A DNA stretch of 64,000 nt from Heliocidaris tuberculata (GCA_025618425.1 CM046832.1:53737993-53801992), one strand, 5' to 3'; counted from the first letter of the stretch, positions 25,801 through 35,275 are shown. The notes: a model not told the origin generated them from the letters alone. Numbers and translations are program-made.

Positions 25801-27168
25801 TGTAAAAATCAATGTCTAAGCATATTTTCATAACTGCATCTGGCAAGTTTCAAAGCCAGATTCTTATACTTCAGCAGGTTATAGGTTTTGGATAACTTTT
25901 GTGCTGTAGTGTAGTCTTGCAAATTTTTGTGATGTCTGCCATTGAAATTTCCTACTTTTGTTTAGGCCACAAAAGAGAAGTTTCTGGTAGAAAAATATAT
26001 AGATCTAGAATAAACATCTAAAAATTATAAACAGCAGCTACAAAAATTGACATCAATCACACTAAGATGATCTTATACAATATATCATCTAATCCTTAAC
26101 TATCCACAATAAGGTAATTTATTTTCTTTGCAACCTGAAGATATTCATTCACAAGGCTTAAATTGCAAGGAAACAAATTCGTAAAGATCAATCATCAAGA
26201 CCAATTCTGACAAAATAAGTATACTCTATTTGCATAAATACATACATATGTAGACTAGTTCACATCTTGAGTAGACACCAAAATGTTAGAAACAAATGAA
26301 AATCATTTTCAGAAAATTAATTACAATTCATAATGTCACAAATGAATATTCATGTATCAAAATGGTCCATATTTCACTTTTTTAAACAATTTTTGTTTCT
26401 TCAAATCCACTCTTGCCCTTAGTTTCACCAAGTCTCCAAGACGTAACATCTGTGAGGATCATTCATTCATCTTTTCATTCATTCACAAAAATCAGTCAAC
26501 GGAGGCCTGGTTGAGGCTGCCAAAACATGAGCTTTTAACTCAGTTTTTCAAGAACAATACCATTAACATTTTGAATAAATTTATTACAGTAGGCCCAAAT
26601 GATAGCGAGAGAAATATCAGATACAGTTTCGAAATATGAAAATTATTAGAAACATCCATGACCCCTAACCCTCCATTTGTCAGCACAGCGAATGCTTTCC
26701 CGTTGGAACAATCAACAGAAATGCAGCTCTGCGATTGGCTCGCTGCGTTAATGGCCGCTTCATGCCTGCTAACCCTATGCAAGGGGCCCCAACGCGCACA
26801 GATCGGCCAAACAAAGGAATACAAAGCAACCTCTATTTTGCTTCTTATTTTTTGGCCAGTTATGTTATACTTCATTTTTTGCTTGTATCCACGTGCACCG
26901 CAAGAGTGCGGACTTTCGGATGCAAGTTATTTTTTGAGCTAGAGACATCAAATAATGAAATGGTAAAAGAGAATAGACGACGGAAAATCAGCACTCGGAG
27001 AAGAATAAAACCAATCTTACTACACGCCATGGATAAGAAAACATCGGGCCTTCATATCGCTCCTACATTGAGAAATCGCATTGCGCTTACGGACAGCTCA
27101 TGAATAACAAACAAGAAAATATATTAACACAAACTCGCCGTAAACTCACCCATTGGCAAGCTTGACAT
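87..27168 (-). CDS. AT-hook/HMG-box protein gene, 5' part (five coding exons, 3' end outside window)
   Basis: The coding sequence is the join of complement 27168-27150, 15903-15838, 2694-2536, 2407-2205 and 197-87, 558 nt or 186 codons, continuing past the left edge. Every junction is GT-AG and the phases agree (19, 66, 159, 203 and 111 nt). The predicted protein starts MSSLPMDHDSMVGDHYTASQ. Residues 1-81 are polar and without a recognised domain. A KRGRKP AT-hook core lies at residues 99-104 inside a very basic stretch (about 96-116). A HMG box starts near residue 120 and fills exons 4 and 5 (AYFFFLDTFRKNY, then MKWSSM, KGPYQEKA, DRKRYEAE). HMG boxes bend DNA in the minor groove and AT hooks bind AT-rich minor groove, so a nuclear chromatin or transcription role is inferred. 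I could not assign a subfamily: it does not look like TOX, SOX, SMARCE1 or PMS1 boxes. The first two exons are supported by phase and splice sites only. Confidence 0.75.
198..2204 (-). other. HMG-box gene intron 4 (2.0 kb)
   Basis: AT-rich intron with no coding signal on either strand. The only notable item is a run of 17 G at 1747-1763. Short open frames here (for example 853-1086 and 1700-2008) show no protein-like composition. Confidence 0.7.
2205..2407 (-). CDS. HMG-box gene exon 4 (AT hook and first half of HMG box)
   Basis: 203 nt: two bases completing a split Glu codon, then 67 codons. The acceptor is tctcttgcag and the donor is CCAAGG|gtgagt. It encodes a KKRGRKP AT-hook core, a lysine/arginine-rich linker that could serve as a nuclear localisation signal, and helix 1 of the HMG box (KRAKTAYFFFLDTFRKNYV). 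The exon break inside the HMG box falls after DGDQIPR, between helices 1 and 2. The open frame runs back through the preceding 128-nt intron, so the start of this exon rests on the splice site and phase, not on a stop codon. Confidence 0.85.
2536..2694 (-). CDS. HMG-box gene exon 3
   Basis: 159 nt: two bases, 52 codons, one base. The acceptor is ataacaccag and the donor is TCGCAAG|gtaaaa. The translation contains RLADAQVYSISEAGRVPTMS and ends AVAKNLMVSSQ. It is polar with no recognised domain. The intron that follows (2408-2535) is only 128 nt. It lacks a stop in the incoming frame, so its retention would not truncate at once but would shift the reading frame. The exon is supported by open frame, splice sites and phase agreement on both sides. 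Confidence 0.7.
4697..4800. repeat. GA microsatellite
   Basis: About 100 bp of (GA)n with minor interruptions (AAAAA, GATAGA), followed by a short G run. Open frames through it encode Arg/Glu or Ser/Leu strings and are artefacts. Confidence 0.95.
4961..5025. repeat. Imperfect stem-loop, 17-bp arms
   Basis: GAGCCAAAAGGGCATTA at 4961-4977 pairs with TAATGCCCTTCTGGCTC at 5009-5025 with one mismatch and a 31-nt loop. It could be a small MITE core or a structured intronic RNA. No target-site duplication was identified. Confidence 0.6.
5490..5780. repeat. GA-rich low-complexity tract
   Basis: Purine-rich stretch with many AGAGAG runs and polypurine words on the plus strand. The derived open frames are low complexity and were not called as genes. 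Confidence 0.85.
9645..10236. mobile_element. MITE with CTGT-type ends and TA flanks
   Basis: The left end reads TACTGTAAAAGCTGTTATTT at 9643 on. The right end read in reverse complement starts TACTGTTATTTACGCGAGGG. The interior is rich in TTCGCG/CGCGAA words on both sides, an inverted arrangement. TA flanks both ends, consistent with a Tc1/mariner-like target. No transposase was seen. Confidence 0.65.
10744..10797. repeat. CT microsatellite
   Basis: Pyrimidine run with a (CT)n core inside the HMG-gene intron. Confidence 0.95.
15838..15903 (-). CDS. HMG-box gene exon 2
   Basis: 66 nt: two bases, 21 codons, one base. The acceptor is cctttttag and the donor is CAAC|gtaagt, close to consensus. 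It reads HDSMVGDHYTASQLGAYQNY and then Q. The G left over from exon 1 plus AT gives Asp. The trailing C plus GG of exon 3 gives Arg. The exon is isolated between introns of 11.2 and 13.1 kb, so it would be easy to miss. The main support is the fit of phase on both sides and the very good donor. Confidence 0.6.
23478..24312. mobile_element. Non-autonomous hAT element with 8-bp target duplication
   Basis: The ends are CAGGGTTTTCCACAA and its exact inverse TTGTGGAAAACCCTG. The 8-bp direct repeat CTCTCAAC flanks the element at 23470-23477 and 24313-24320. CAGGG ends with an 8-bp duplication are the hallmark of hAT superfamily elements. The 835-bp body is richer in GC than the intron around it. 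An open frame on the minus strand (24064-23672) shows no recognisable transposase domain, so this is probably a deletion derivative moved in trans. Confidence 0.85.
24396..24991. mobile_element. TTAA-flanked MITE with long inverted repeats
   Basis: TTAA lies at both ends (24396-24399 and 24988-24991). The terminal inverted repeats begin AAGGAGAATGAAACCC, and the arms remain similar for about 250 bp on each side (for example GAGAAGCAATTT versus AAATTGCTTCTC, and TAGTAGTACAACTCTC versus GAGAGTTGTACTACTA). A TTAA target suggests mobilisation by a piggyBac- or Kolobok-type transposase. There is no coding capacity. Confidence 0.8.
27150..27168 (-). CDS. HMG-box gene exon 1, coding part (start codon)
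   Basis: The coding part is 19 nt: ATG followed by five codons (MSSLPM) and one base, ending at a strong donor, ATGG|gtgagt. The phase matches exon 2. The start was chosen because it is the ATG just upstream of the donor in the right frame and because the surrounding 26.6-27.5 kb is richer in GC and CpG than its flanks, as expected near a promoter. The 5' UTR would lie at 27169 and above. The exact transcription start is not visible. Confidence 0.5.
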
Positions 27169-28032
27169 CTTGAAAATATCTGCAATATGAGCCTCTGTAG
27201 TCAATCAAAATGTTCTTATATTAATGGAGTGCTTTTCAGCCTCCTCCGAAAAGCGAAATGTTCACTTTTATATCCAGGTACGCTTGGCAGGTCTCGGAGA
27301 TCGTGAAGCTTCAACAAAACATTCCGCTGGAACTGTGCGTCTTCCGGTAAAAATTGAAGCTTTTGAAAGCCCGCCCGCAGGCGATGGACACAATATTTCT
27401 TTTGTTCTTCCTCTTTGTTGCGGATCGAGATTTTATGCGTGTATTATTGAATTTATTGCACTGAATACTAGTACACCTTTTCCATATAAGATATATATTT
27501 CGGACTTTCTTTTACATAATTTCTCCCTCTGTCATTTTCATGAAATTTTGGTGCATGTCAGTCTCTCTTTGTATCCCCCTCTCCTACTCGCTCTCTCTCT
27601 CGCTCTACTCTGTTTCACGGTCTCTCTCAGTCATAATATCAGGGGAGGCCTAAATTCACATAAGGGAGGGGGGGGGGGGGGGGGGGAGGGGAGAAAATGT
27701 TCATTATAGGCCCTCATGCTAAAAGTGAGGCAAAAAGGAAAATTCGTTGTGCCCTTTTTGAAATAGGATGGATGAACATCATTTTGCTGAACGCAACATT
27801 TTTCTTTAATGCTAAAAGGCCAGCAACATAAAGTTTGCAGGAATCTTCCTTTAAAATCCTTAAAAAACATTAATAACCTAATCAATAACACATACAGGCA
27901 TTTCTTGTATAAATCTATGTAGAAGAAAATAATACTCTACCCCCCCCCCAAAAAAAAAGAAGAAAAGTAACTGTAATTATTATTAGTGTAAAGTTATTTG
28001 GCTAAGTTCGTTCTGTATTCTTGGACATAGGT
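27169..28032. other. Upstream region of the HMG-box gene
   Basis: Relative to the first coding exon this is the 5' side of the HMG-box gene. The first ~250 bp are moderately GC-rich with several CpG, as expected near a promoter or 5' UTR, but no TATA box or transcription start can be fixed. A CT-rich stretch (27560-27630) is followed by a run of 19 G (27668-27686). The 161-codon open frame at 27224-27709 on the plus strand ends in this low-complexity DNA and is not supported as a gene. Confidence 0.45.
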
Positions 28033-28035
28033 ATA

Positions 28036-28075
<40 letters not shown>

Positions 28076-28249
28076 ATGATTGACTGATTTTATTCGCCAA
28101 GCCTCCAACATACAACAATAAAAAGAATAACAGATCAAAATTAAGTAATTTAATAACCCACGAAAGTTCGAGAGCTTATTTCCAGTGGGGTCCCTAACAT
28201 ACAAAATTAATAAGTTAAAATAGTATTATTTACAGACTGAGAAGAAAAA

Positions 28250-28314
28250 TATCATAGATAATAATAATGATAATAATAACAACAACAACATTAACAATAA
28301 TAATGATAATAATA

Positions 28315-28346
<32 letters not shown>

Positions 28347-28452
28347 ATAATAATAATAATAATAATAATAATACTACTACTAATAATAATGATAATAATA
28401 ATACTAATACTAATAATAATAATAATAATAATAATGATAATAATAATAATAA

Positions 28453-28483
<31 letters not shown>

Positions 28484-28555
28484 AAGAAGAAGAAGAAGAA
28501 GAAGAAGAAGAAGAAGAAGAAGAAGAAGAGAAGGAGGAGGAGGAGGAGGAGGAGC
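28250..28555. repeat. Compound trinucleotide microsatellite (AAT, AAG, AGG)
   Basis: (TAA/AAT)n with scattered interruptions runs to about 28453, followed by near-pure (AAG)n to about 28530 and a short (AGG)n block. It shows stepwise transition of the repeat unit. All six-frame translations through it (poly-Arg, poly-Ser, poly-Phe) are artefacts. Confidence 0.95.
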
Positions 28556-28659
28556 AAACAGAACAATGAAGAATATGTTGAATCTCTAAAACGTACAAAA
28601 ACAAAAGTATATACAAAATTAGACAGTATGAACCTGGCAGAGAAAACAAAAGTGTATAT

Positions 28660-29148
28660 ACCATGTCATTCTCTTCTCTCCTCTGACTCTCAGTGTTAGG
28701 TATTCCTTTAATTTCCTCTTAAAATGAGCAAAGTTTTCTATTTCCTTTATATCATTAGGAAGGGAACTCCAATGTTTTATGGCAATGTAATAAAACGAAT
28801 TGCCAATTCTAACTACTCTTTCTGGTAAATTAAAGTTGAATCTGCTATTTCTTGTATTATAATTATGTAAGACAGTAACAAGATTAAAGTTGGATCGAAT
28901 ATAATGATTTGACCTAGTATGATATATTTTATGCACGTGATGCAATACGAGTTGTATTGATCTTTTGTTGACTTCAAGAAAACCAGCTTTAGAAAGTTAT
29001 CTGTACCCAACATGAGTTCTTGTACCAGAACAGTTGATGAATCTCACCATTTTGTTCTGTATAATTTTCAACTTCTTTTGATCTAACTTGTTTATGTTTC
29101 TTTACCATGCAGGGTTAGCATAATAGTCAAACAAACCATGAGAGACTC
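28660..29148 (-). pseudogene. Reverse transcriptase C-terminal fragment
   Basis: This is the coding remnant of the LINE described at this locus. It has no catalytic YxDD motif because only the thumb and C-terminal region remain. It contains internal stops and no start codon, so it cannot make a working enzyme. Confidence 0.7.
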
Positions 29149-30175
29149 AGAGGGGATGCTCCCGCCCTAATGCCACTTCACGAAACGATCACTTTTCTTT
29201 AAAAAAAAACAAAAAAACTTCAGTTTGTCTATCTGTCTGTCTATTTGTTTGTTGTTTTTTTATAGCATTTAAAGCTTTTATTATTTACTCTGTTGGTTGT
29301 GGACATTCTAGAGGCGTATCCAGCATCGCGGTCATGATGAAGCCGTCCCTTTAAGACAATCAATGCAGGCATGAACTTGGTCTGTGGCAGATGGGCTGCC
29401 CAGAGTCATCTCCCCCCCCCCCCCCTTCGTTTATCATTTTTTAAAAATATACAACTGTACTCTCATCATGTTAAAAAGGAGAAATACATTCTTTGTTGCA
29501 CCCTAGTCCCCTTAACTTTTTGTATTTTTCCCCAAGCACGCCTGTCAGAATAAACACCAATATACTCGCTACAAGGGATTGATAAAACTGCTGTTAGGCC
29601 AATAAAACATCACTGAATAATACTCATTTGAATAATATCTTTTACTGCTCTTTAAAAGAGTGCTCTCATTTTTTTGTCGGAAATATATCATACAAACCTT
29701 TTCGAAAATCATATGCATTAGGGTCTATATTATCATACCCTCCAAAAAGCAAACTTATCCTCATGCACTGTTAAAGATTACGCCTACGGATGACCTAAAT
29801 ATGCCAAACCGATGAAGGTGCATTAGACACCAAATACTCATTCTCTTCGATTCATTCACATTATTGAACGTACCTTACCACTTCATAATCATGGAATGAA
29901 GATTAGTGATAATCTTATAAATACGAATATAGATGACTGCATTTCACCTCATTAAAACTCCCACGCAGTGCAGAGGAGGAATAATTCAAGCATACTACTT
30001 ATATAGAAAACAAGATTCGATTGCATTTACATATTGTGATAGAAAAATTGCTGATATAGTATTCAAAGTGATTATTTATATTTTCCTTGAAGAAACTAGT
30101 ATCAGCGAGTTTGCTATAATTATGAGAGCTGATCGACATGATTGGGAAGCATGCAAATATTGGAAATTTGCTATA
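29149..30175. other. Intergenic stretch without recognised features
   Basis: AT-rich, with a poly-C run near 29411-29426 and (TCTG)-like repeats at 29226-29245. No gene, RNA or transposon end could be supported. Confidence 0.5.
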
Positions 30176-30400
30176 CAGTGCGTATCAAAAAAAAGTACAC
30201 ACTTTGAAAATATCATCCAAAATCATAATTTCACAATATCGATATGATTTTTTCATATACAATTATGGGTGAGGATCTGTTCCATCGGATGCTACTATGA
30301 GTACTGATAATATTTTACGCTTGAGTGAGTACTGGGTCCTTTTGTATAAAACTACGCGCCTGGAAAAAGTACTTAGTGAAACAAATGCTCTGAATAAATG
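30176..30400. mobile_element. Truncated TA-CAGTGCG element, left end only
   Basis: TACAGTGCGTATCAAAAAAA marks a left terminal repeat related to the elements at 32572, 38962 and 46681. Downstream, TTTTACGCTTGAGTGAG matches the internal unit of the 32572 element. No right end (CGCACTGTA) was found nearby, so the copy seems truncated. The right boundary given is approximate. Confidence 0.5.
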
Positions 30401-30644
30401 CAAATATTACTAAACACAATACTTTACATAACCCTTCCCATGGGTGTCGACCCCGGGGGGGGGGGGGATGGGGGTATATATTAAAAAAATGAGGTGGGGG
30501 ATGGCGTGTATTATCACCCCCCCCCCATATTTTTGGATAAAATAAATAAGAATTATAATACATTAACTTAAAACTAATAATCATCCAAACTCATTATGTT
30601 TGATCTTTAAATACCATCACATTAGAAGTAAGGAAATAAGAAAT

Positions 30645-30750
30645 GCCATTTACCTATACAGGTAATAAGTTCAGAGTTGAAGTCTCAAAACCTTATGGCC
30701 CATAAGGTTTTGAAACTTCAACTCTGAACTTATTACCTTTGGGTAATGGC
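30645..30750. repeat. Near-perfect palindrome (cruciform-capable)
   Basis: A 38-bp arm at 30661-30698 pairs with 30700-30737 with one mismatch and a single-base spacer. The match continues outward with small gaps to GCCATT/AATGGC at 30645 and 30750. The arm begins GGTAATAAGTTCAGAGTTGA. A transcript would fold into one long hairpin, and the DNA could extrude a cruciform. It may be a minimal foldback MITE. Confidence 0.85.
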
Positions 30751-30804
30751 GTGTTAGATCACATCATTTTAAATGTTTGGTTAAAGTTTTCAAAACCGCT
30801 GCTC

Positions 30805-30808
30805 TCTT

Positions 30809-30846
<38 letters not shown>
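30805..30846. repeat. CT microsatellite
   Basis: (TC)n of about 40 bp with little interruption. Confidence 0.95.
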
Positions 30847-30849
<3 letters not shown>

Positions 30850-31379
30850 AGTTATCTAATGTTCCATCGGTTTTGATCAATTTATTTGATAATGAAATGT
30901 TGGGATAGAAACATATATCGTGCGCATGCGATTGGGGTCAATATGGCATAATTGGGATAGGCATAAGATACTTTGTCACTCATTATGGGATGAATAATAC
31001 GTTTTGAAACCTCAACAGTTACTGTGGAATCATCACTTTTGTTCTTGTATAATTATCTTCTTCTTCGAGTCATTGAACAACTTTCTATATCTGTCTATCT
31101 TCTTTTTCCTGAATCATTACAAATAATTTATATAACCATTTCCATAATATAATCTTGTATATTGATTTGATTCAATTTTTGTTGTTCTTTAGACAACAAC
31201 ATTTAACACACAAAACCTTTATATGGATGGAAAACCAATTTTGAATGATGCTTTGCTAAATTTCATTATCAGGTCCAATTGTCGTGGAGGGGGTACCCAC
31301 TCCCACACTTCACGCGATCTCTCCGGTCATCCCCATCATGATGGATCGGATCGACACTCTGACCCTTCCCATCCCCCGC

Positions 31380-32310
31380 CTTAGGGTGTACACCACAATC
31401 AAGAATTTCGAATCGAAGAATATGCCGAATCTGCCTCGAATATGGAATCGATTGATTAATATCGATTCGGAACTATATGATCTGATGAGGGGGAATCCCC
31501 TAAACAGAGCCGAATATGGTCCCGAATAGGTCCCGAATCAAGCAATCGCAAGAATTAATAATGGCCATTTGAATCGAATATGTGAATCAATCGAATAATA
31601 TGGCCGAAATGAAGAATTGAGCCAAATAGAAAAATTCCCCGATAATAACCCGAATGGACGATTATGGTCGAATAATTGAATGACCCGAATATTGACGAAT
31701 TGGCCGAAAACGCCGAATTTTCCGAATTATTTCGAATTCGCCATATATCGTTGGATTTTGGTGGCCAATATTTGTGACGAGTATAGTTTCGAAAAACATT
31801 ATTCCTATCATTCTGTATTCGGTATTCTGGCGCTATTCGGGTATATTCTGGTATTCCTGTATTCGTCTCTTATCGGTTGCGGATGGCGATTCGGTGGATT
31901 CGGGATTGTAATTGGCTTTTTGGGGATGGCGTATTCGGATGGGATTCTGGTCTGGGGGTGGGATCGGTGATTTGGGTCGATTCGGGTCATATGGATTTAG
32001 GTATTGCCCCGAATGCCTCGAAGATTATGGGTCGAATGCGAATCGAATTGAACGAAATCCGAAAATCGAAGAATCCCGAATATGCCCCGAATATGGCCCG
32101 AATGAAATTTGTCGGGGCCACATTCGGGACCATTTTTTAGCGTATTCGGATGGTTTTGAACATTTCAAAACAAGCCGAATCCCTCCACGAATGTTTCAGA
32201 ATACCTCCCGAATTTTTGCCCATTCGGGGAGGGAGAACAGAATGCTCCCGAATCCACCCGAATTCGAAAATTCGGGTGTATTCGCAGCTGATTCGGTTCC
32301 GGTGTAACCC
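31380..32310. repeat. CGAAT/ATTCG-rich repetitive block
   Basis: About 0.9 kb packed with CGAAT, CCCGAAT and their inverse ATTCG/ATTCGGG. The CGAAT orientation dominates at roughly 31400-31750, ATTCG at 31800-32000, and both again at 32030-32300. Unit spacing is irregular, so this is not a simple satellite. Stop codons are depleted by composition, and several overlapping open frames on both strands (31680-31970, 31912-32307 and others) are therefore not trusted. Confidence 0.6.
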
Positions 32311-32571
32311 TTGCTTTATTATAGAATAGCTGTGACACTGGTATACAAATCAGATTGATGTATCAATACTTCAATAGCCCTTTTTTTTTTCTTCCAAAAT
32401 ATTATTGTTTAGAAAATGAAGGAGTTTAAAAAATTCCAGGCTGCTGCAAAGCACATTACCGAAGGTCAATCATGTTGAAAAGAATCACTATAATTATGAC
32501 GAGACATAGTGCCACCCCTCCCCTCCTTGGATGCAATAGATTTCTCATTCCACTCGCTTGCATGTAATATA

Positions 32572-35085
32572 CAGTGCGTCCCAGAAAAAAGTTAACATTT
32601 GGAAAAAGTCTACCCAAATAAATATTTCAAACAATTCTAAGGAAATTTTCATATCTGTTGATAGCTTATGGTCTCTTTGATCAAAAGACACCAAAATATC
32701 AACCAATATTCTACGCTTGAGTGAGCAAAAGCCAATTTTGTGAAAGGGTACAAAATCCAGACTTGATAAGAATCGATATTGGCTCTGGCTGGTATCAGCC
32801 AAGCTGAGTCATAAAAAGGCTTAGAAATTTCCATATTCTGGTCAATAAAAGGTAATTTATGAAATAACAGGCTTTGTTCTATGTATGTCTTAACACATCC
32901 CATCAATATTCTATGCTTGGGTGATCAATTAACTACTTTGTTGAATGTTTCAGAATGTTACTTTTGGTGAGTCACCTGGCTTGCTCACTCAACCGTAAAT
33001 TTTTGATGGGATATATAATAGGCCAGGAGCCTGTCCCGAAATAGTCACCCCATTTTACCCATAAGATTTGACCCCGTAAAGTTACTTAGACCATCTAAGT
33101 CATTGACAAAAAGGTTGTCAGCCTGACCGTAGCCGCCGGGTTTAGCCCCCAGAGCCCCCAAAAGAGACCCCAAAGTCGGGTCGATTTCACCCCATCTCAC
33201 CCATGCACCAAACTTTGTCAGTATAGGAAGTAGTATGACTGGACATTACAAAACACAAAAAACTGACAAAAATTTCTGTCGGGATGGGGTGTCAGACGGC
33301 CCCTAAAAATTGGGGTAAATTTTTCCCCTTAAAGCCCAGAGACCAAATTTTGTCAGAAGGAAGAGCTATGGATGTACATTCCAAAAATATTAAAACTGAC
33401 AAAATTGTCCATCGGGAAGGGGTTGTCAGATCCCCTGAAATGAAAACTCCAAAGTGCCCTTTGACAATGCTTTGCCCCCCAAAATGCTCTGTATGGGAAG
33501 AAAAAACATTTTCTTACCTTCTGACTATGATAATTCATAAGTGTTTTATTCAATTTACTTTAAATTTTCATAATATAATTTTGAGTATAATAATCTTCTT
33601 GAGGTGCAATTTGGTGTTAATTGGTCTTTTGGTTAATAAGTTATTGAATTGTGAAAAATGTATTGCTTTCTCAAAAGTAGCCAAAAAATATTGTCAGGAT
33701 TATGTAAACACACCCATTGTCCATCTTCACCTGTTTGACAAGGCATAATAGAAGAGCTTTTCAGGTATCTGTGGTATGTGACTGCCAGGCTGAAATGTAC
33801 TATTCATGTGTTAATTTCACAGATACCAAGCAAGCTCTCTATTATGCCTTGTCAGATGGTCAATGGCTGTGTTTACATAATCCTGACAATATTTTTTGGC
33901 TACTTTTGAGAAAGCAATACATTTTTCACAATTTAATAAATTATTAACCAAAATACCAATTAACACCAAACTGCACCTCAAGAAGATGATTATACTCATG
34001 ATTATGTTATGAAAATTTAAAGTGAATTGAATGAAACACTTTTGAATTATCATAGTCAGAAGGTAAGAAATGTTCTTTCTTGGCATACAAAGCATTTTGG
34101 GGGGCAAAGCATTGTCAAAGGGCACTTTGGGGTTTTCATTTCAGGGGGTCTGACACCCCCTTCCCGATGGACAATTTTGTCAGTTTTTATATTTTTGGAA
34201 TGTACATCCATAGCTCTTCCTTCTGACAAAATTTGGTCTCTGGGCTTTAAGGGGAAAAATTTACCCCAATTTTTAGGGGCCGTCTGACACCCCATCCCGA
34301 CAGAAATTTTTGTCAGTTTTTTTGTGTTTTGTAATGTCCAGTCATACTACTTCCTACTGACAAAGTTTGGTGCATGGGTGAGATGGGGTGAAATCGACCC
34401 GACTTTGGGGTCCCTTTTGGGGGCTCTGGGGGCTTAACCCGGCGGCTATGGTCAGGCTGACAACCTTTTTGTCAATGACTTAGATGGTCTAAGTAACTTT
34501 ACGGGGTCAAATCTTATAGGTAAAATGGGGTGACTATTTCGGGACAGGCTCCCAGACTATAAGGACATACAGTGAACAAAGTCTGTTCTTAACATTTTAA
34601 AGCCTTTTCATGACTTTCAACTCGGCTCATACCAGCCAGAACATAAACAAACATTTGTCAAGTATGGATTTTGCACCCTTTCCCCAAAATGGGCTTTGCT
34701 CACTCAAGTGTCAAATATTGTGAGATATTTGGGTGTCACATGATAGAATTAAGAGACCCTAAGCTTTCCACAGGTATGAACATTTCCAGAAAATATTTTG
34801 AAATATTTAATAGAGGAGACTTTTTTCAACTGTCAATTCTATAACTTCGTTCACACAAGCCAGGACAATTAAATACCAATTCTTGTCAAGTCTGAATTTT
34901 GCACCTTTTCACAAAAGTGGTTTTTGATCACTCAAGCATAATAACTGGTCAGAATTTTTTGGTGTTGTTGCACAGGAGAGACCCTAAGCTATCAACAGCA
35001 ATGAAAATTTATATAAAATATTCTGAAATATTAATTTGGGGAGACTTTTCCAACTGTTAACTTTTGGGGGGGGGGGGACGCACTG
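32572..35085. mobile_element. TA-flanked CAGTGCG inverted-repeat element, with nested palindrome
   Basis: Terminal repeats are CAGTGCGTCCCAGAAAAAAG on the left and the inverse (…GGGACGCACTG with an expanded G run) on the right, both flanked by TA, as for Tc1/mariner elements. The interior is built from ~250-bp units with shared words (caccaaaatatc, gcttgagtgag, ttttgtgaaagggta), two facing left and two facing right. A second element (33019-34555) has inserted near the centre. A shorter uninterrupted copy occurs at 46681-47670. There is no transposase; similar open frames on opposite strands are by-products of the repeat. Confidence 0.8.
33019..34555. mobile_element. Giant foldback element: ~750-bp inverted arms, 44-bp loop
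   Basis: The left arm ends at 33773 (GTATCTGTG) and the right arm starts at 33818 (CACAGATAC). From there the sequence reads back almost base for base to AGCCTGTCCCGAAATAGTC near 33029 and its inverse near 34548. The related copy at 46681-47670 reads straight across the insertion point (gggatatat then caggacatac), giving an empty-site comparison. Because the arms mirror each other, near-identical peptides appear on both strands (33284-33748 plus, 34295-34056 minus). No transposase motif is present. Confidence 0.85.
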
Positions 35086-35275
35086 TATATTTAAAGCAAC
35101 TGAGGGGATTTTCTTTTCTAAAAAACAATCACGTATAAGCTCGCTCGTTACGCTCTCTCGCACTTGTAGTTAATCTCTATATGATATCAAGAAGATTAGT
35201 GGGTTGACACCGGCGTATTTCTTATTAACTCTTTTTTTTAAATTATAAATGTGCTAAACCCAATCAAGTTTGCTT

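Larger units (their letters stand above)
15904..27149 (-). other. HMG-box gene intron 1 (11.2 kb)
   Basis: Long AT-rich intron. Recognisable items are C/A runs at 17041-17064 and 19911-19931, a short triple repeat of gaggcactttc (about 19639-19670), the hAT element at 23478-24312 and the TTAA-flanked MITE at 24396-24991. The remaining sequence shows no coding, RNA or repeat signal that I could support. Confidence 0.6.
28033..29148 (-). mobile_element. Decayed 3' end of a non-LTR retrotransposon (LINE)
   Basis: Reading the minus strand, the translation from about 29148 to 28660 gives the C-terminal part of a LINE reverse transcriptase: HGLFDYYANPAW, then INKLDQKKLKIIQNKMVRFI, THVGYR, GFLEVNKRSIQL, HNYNTRNSRFNFNLP, and SFYYIAIKHWSSLPNDI followed by FKRKLKEYL. 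This order is typical of CR1/Jockey-like elements. Stop codons interrupt it (after PAW and after GYR). The 3' UTR follows, and the element ends in a (TCAA)n-type tail at 28033-28077, as in LINEs ending in short tandem repeats. A trinucleotide microsatellite has expanded within the 3' region. Confidence 0.75.

Noticed and set aside
27224..27709. 161-codon plus-strand frame, the longest in the window
   Set aside because: It runs from the probable 5' region of the minus-strand HMG gene into CT- and G-rich low-complexity DNA and shows no domain or splice support.
28291..28664. Open frames of poly-Phe/Leu, poly-Arg and poly-Ser
   Set aside because: They are six-frame translations of the trinucleotide microsatellite.
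31680..32307. Overlapping 96- and 131-codon frames on the plus strand
   Set aside because: They lie in the CGAAT-rich block, where stop codons are depleted by composition. Frames on the other strand are also open.
33284..34295. Similar 154- and 79-codon frames on opposite strands
   Set aside because: The arms of the giant palindrome are mirror images, so both strands encode the same peptide. No domain is recognisable and no start context is convincing.
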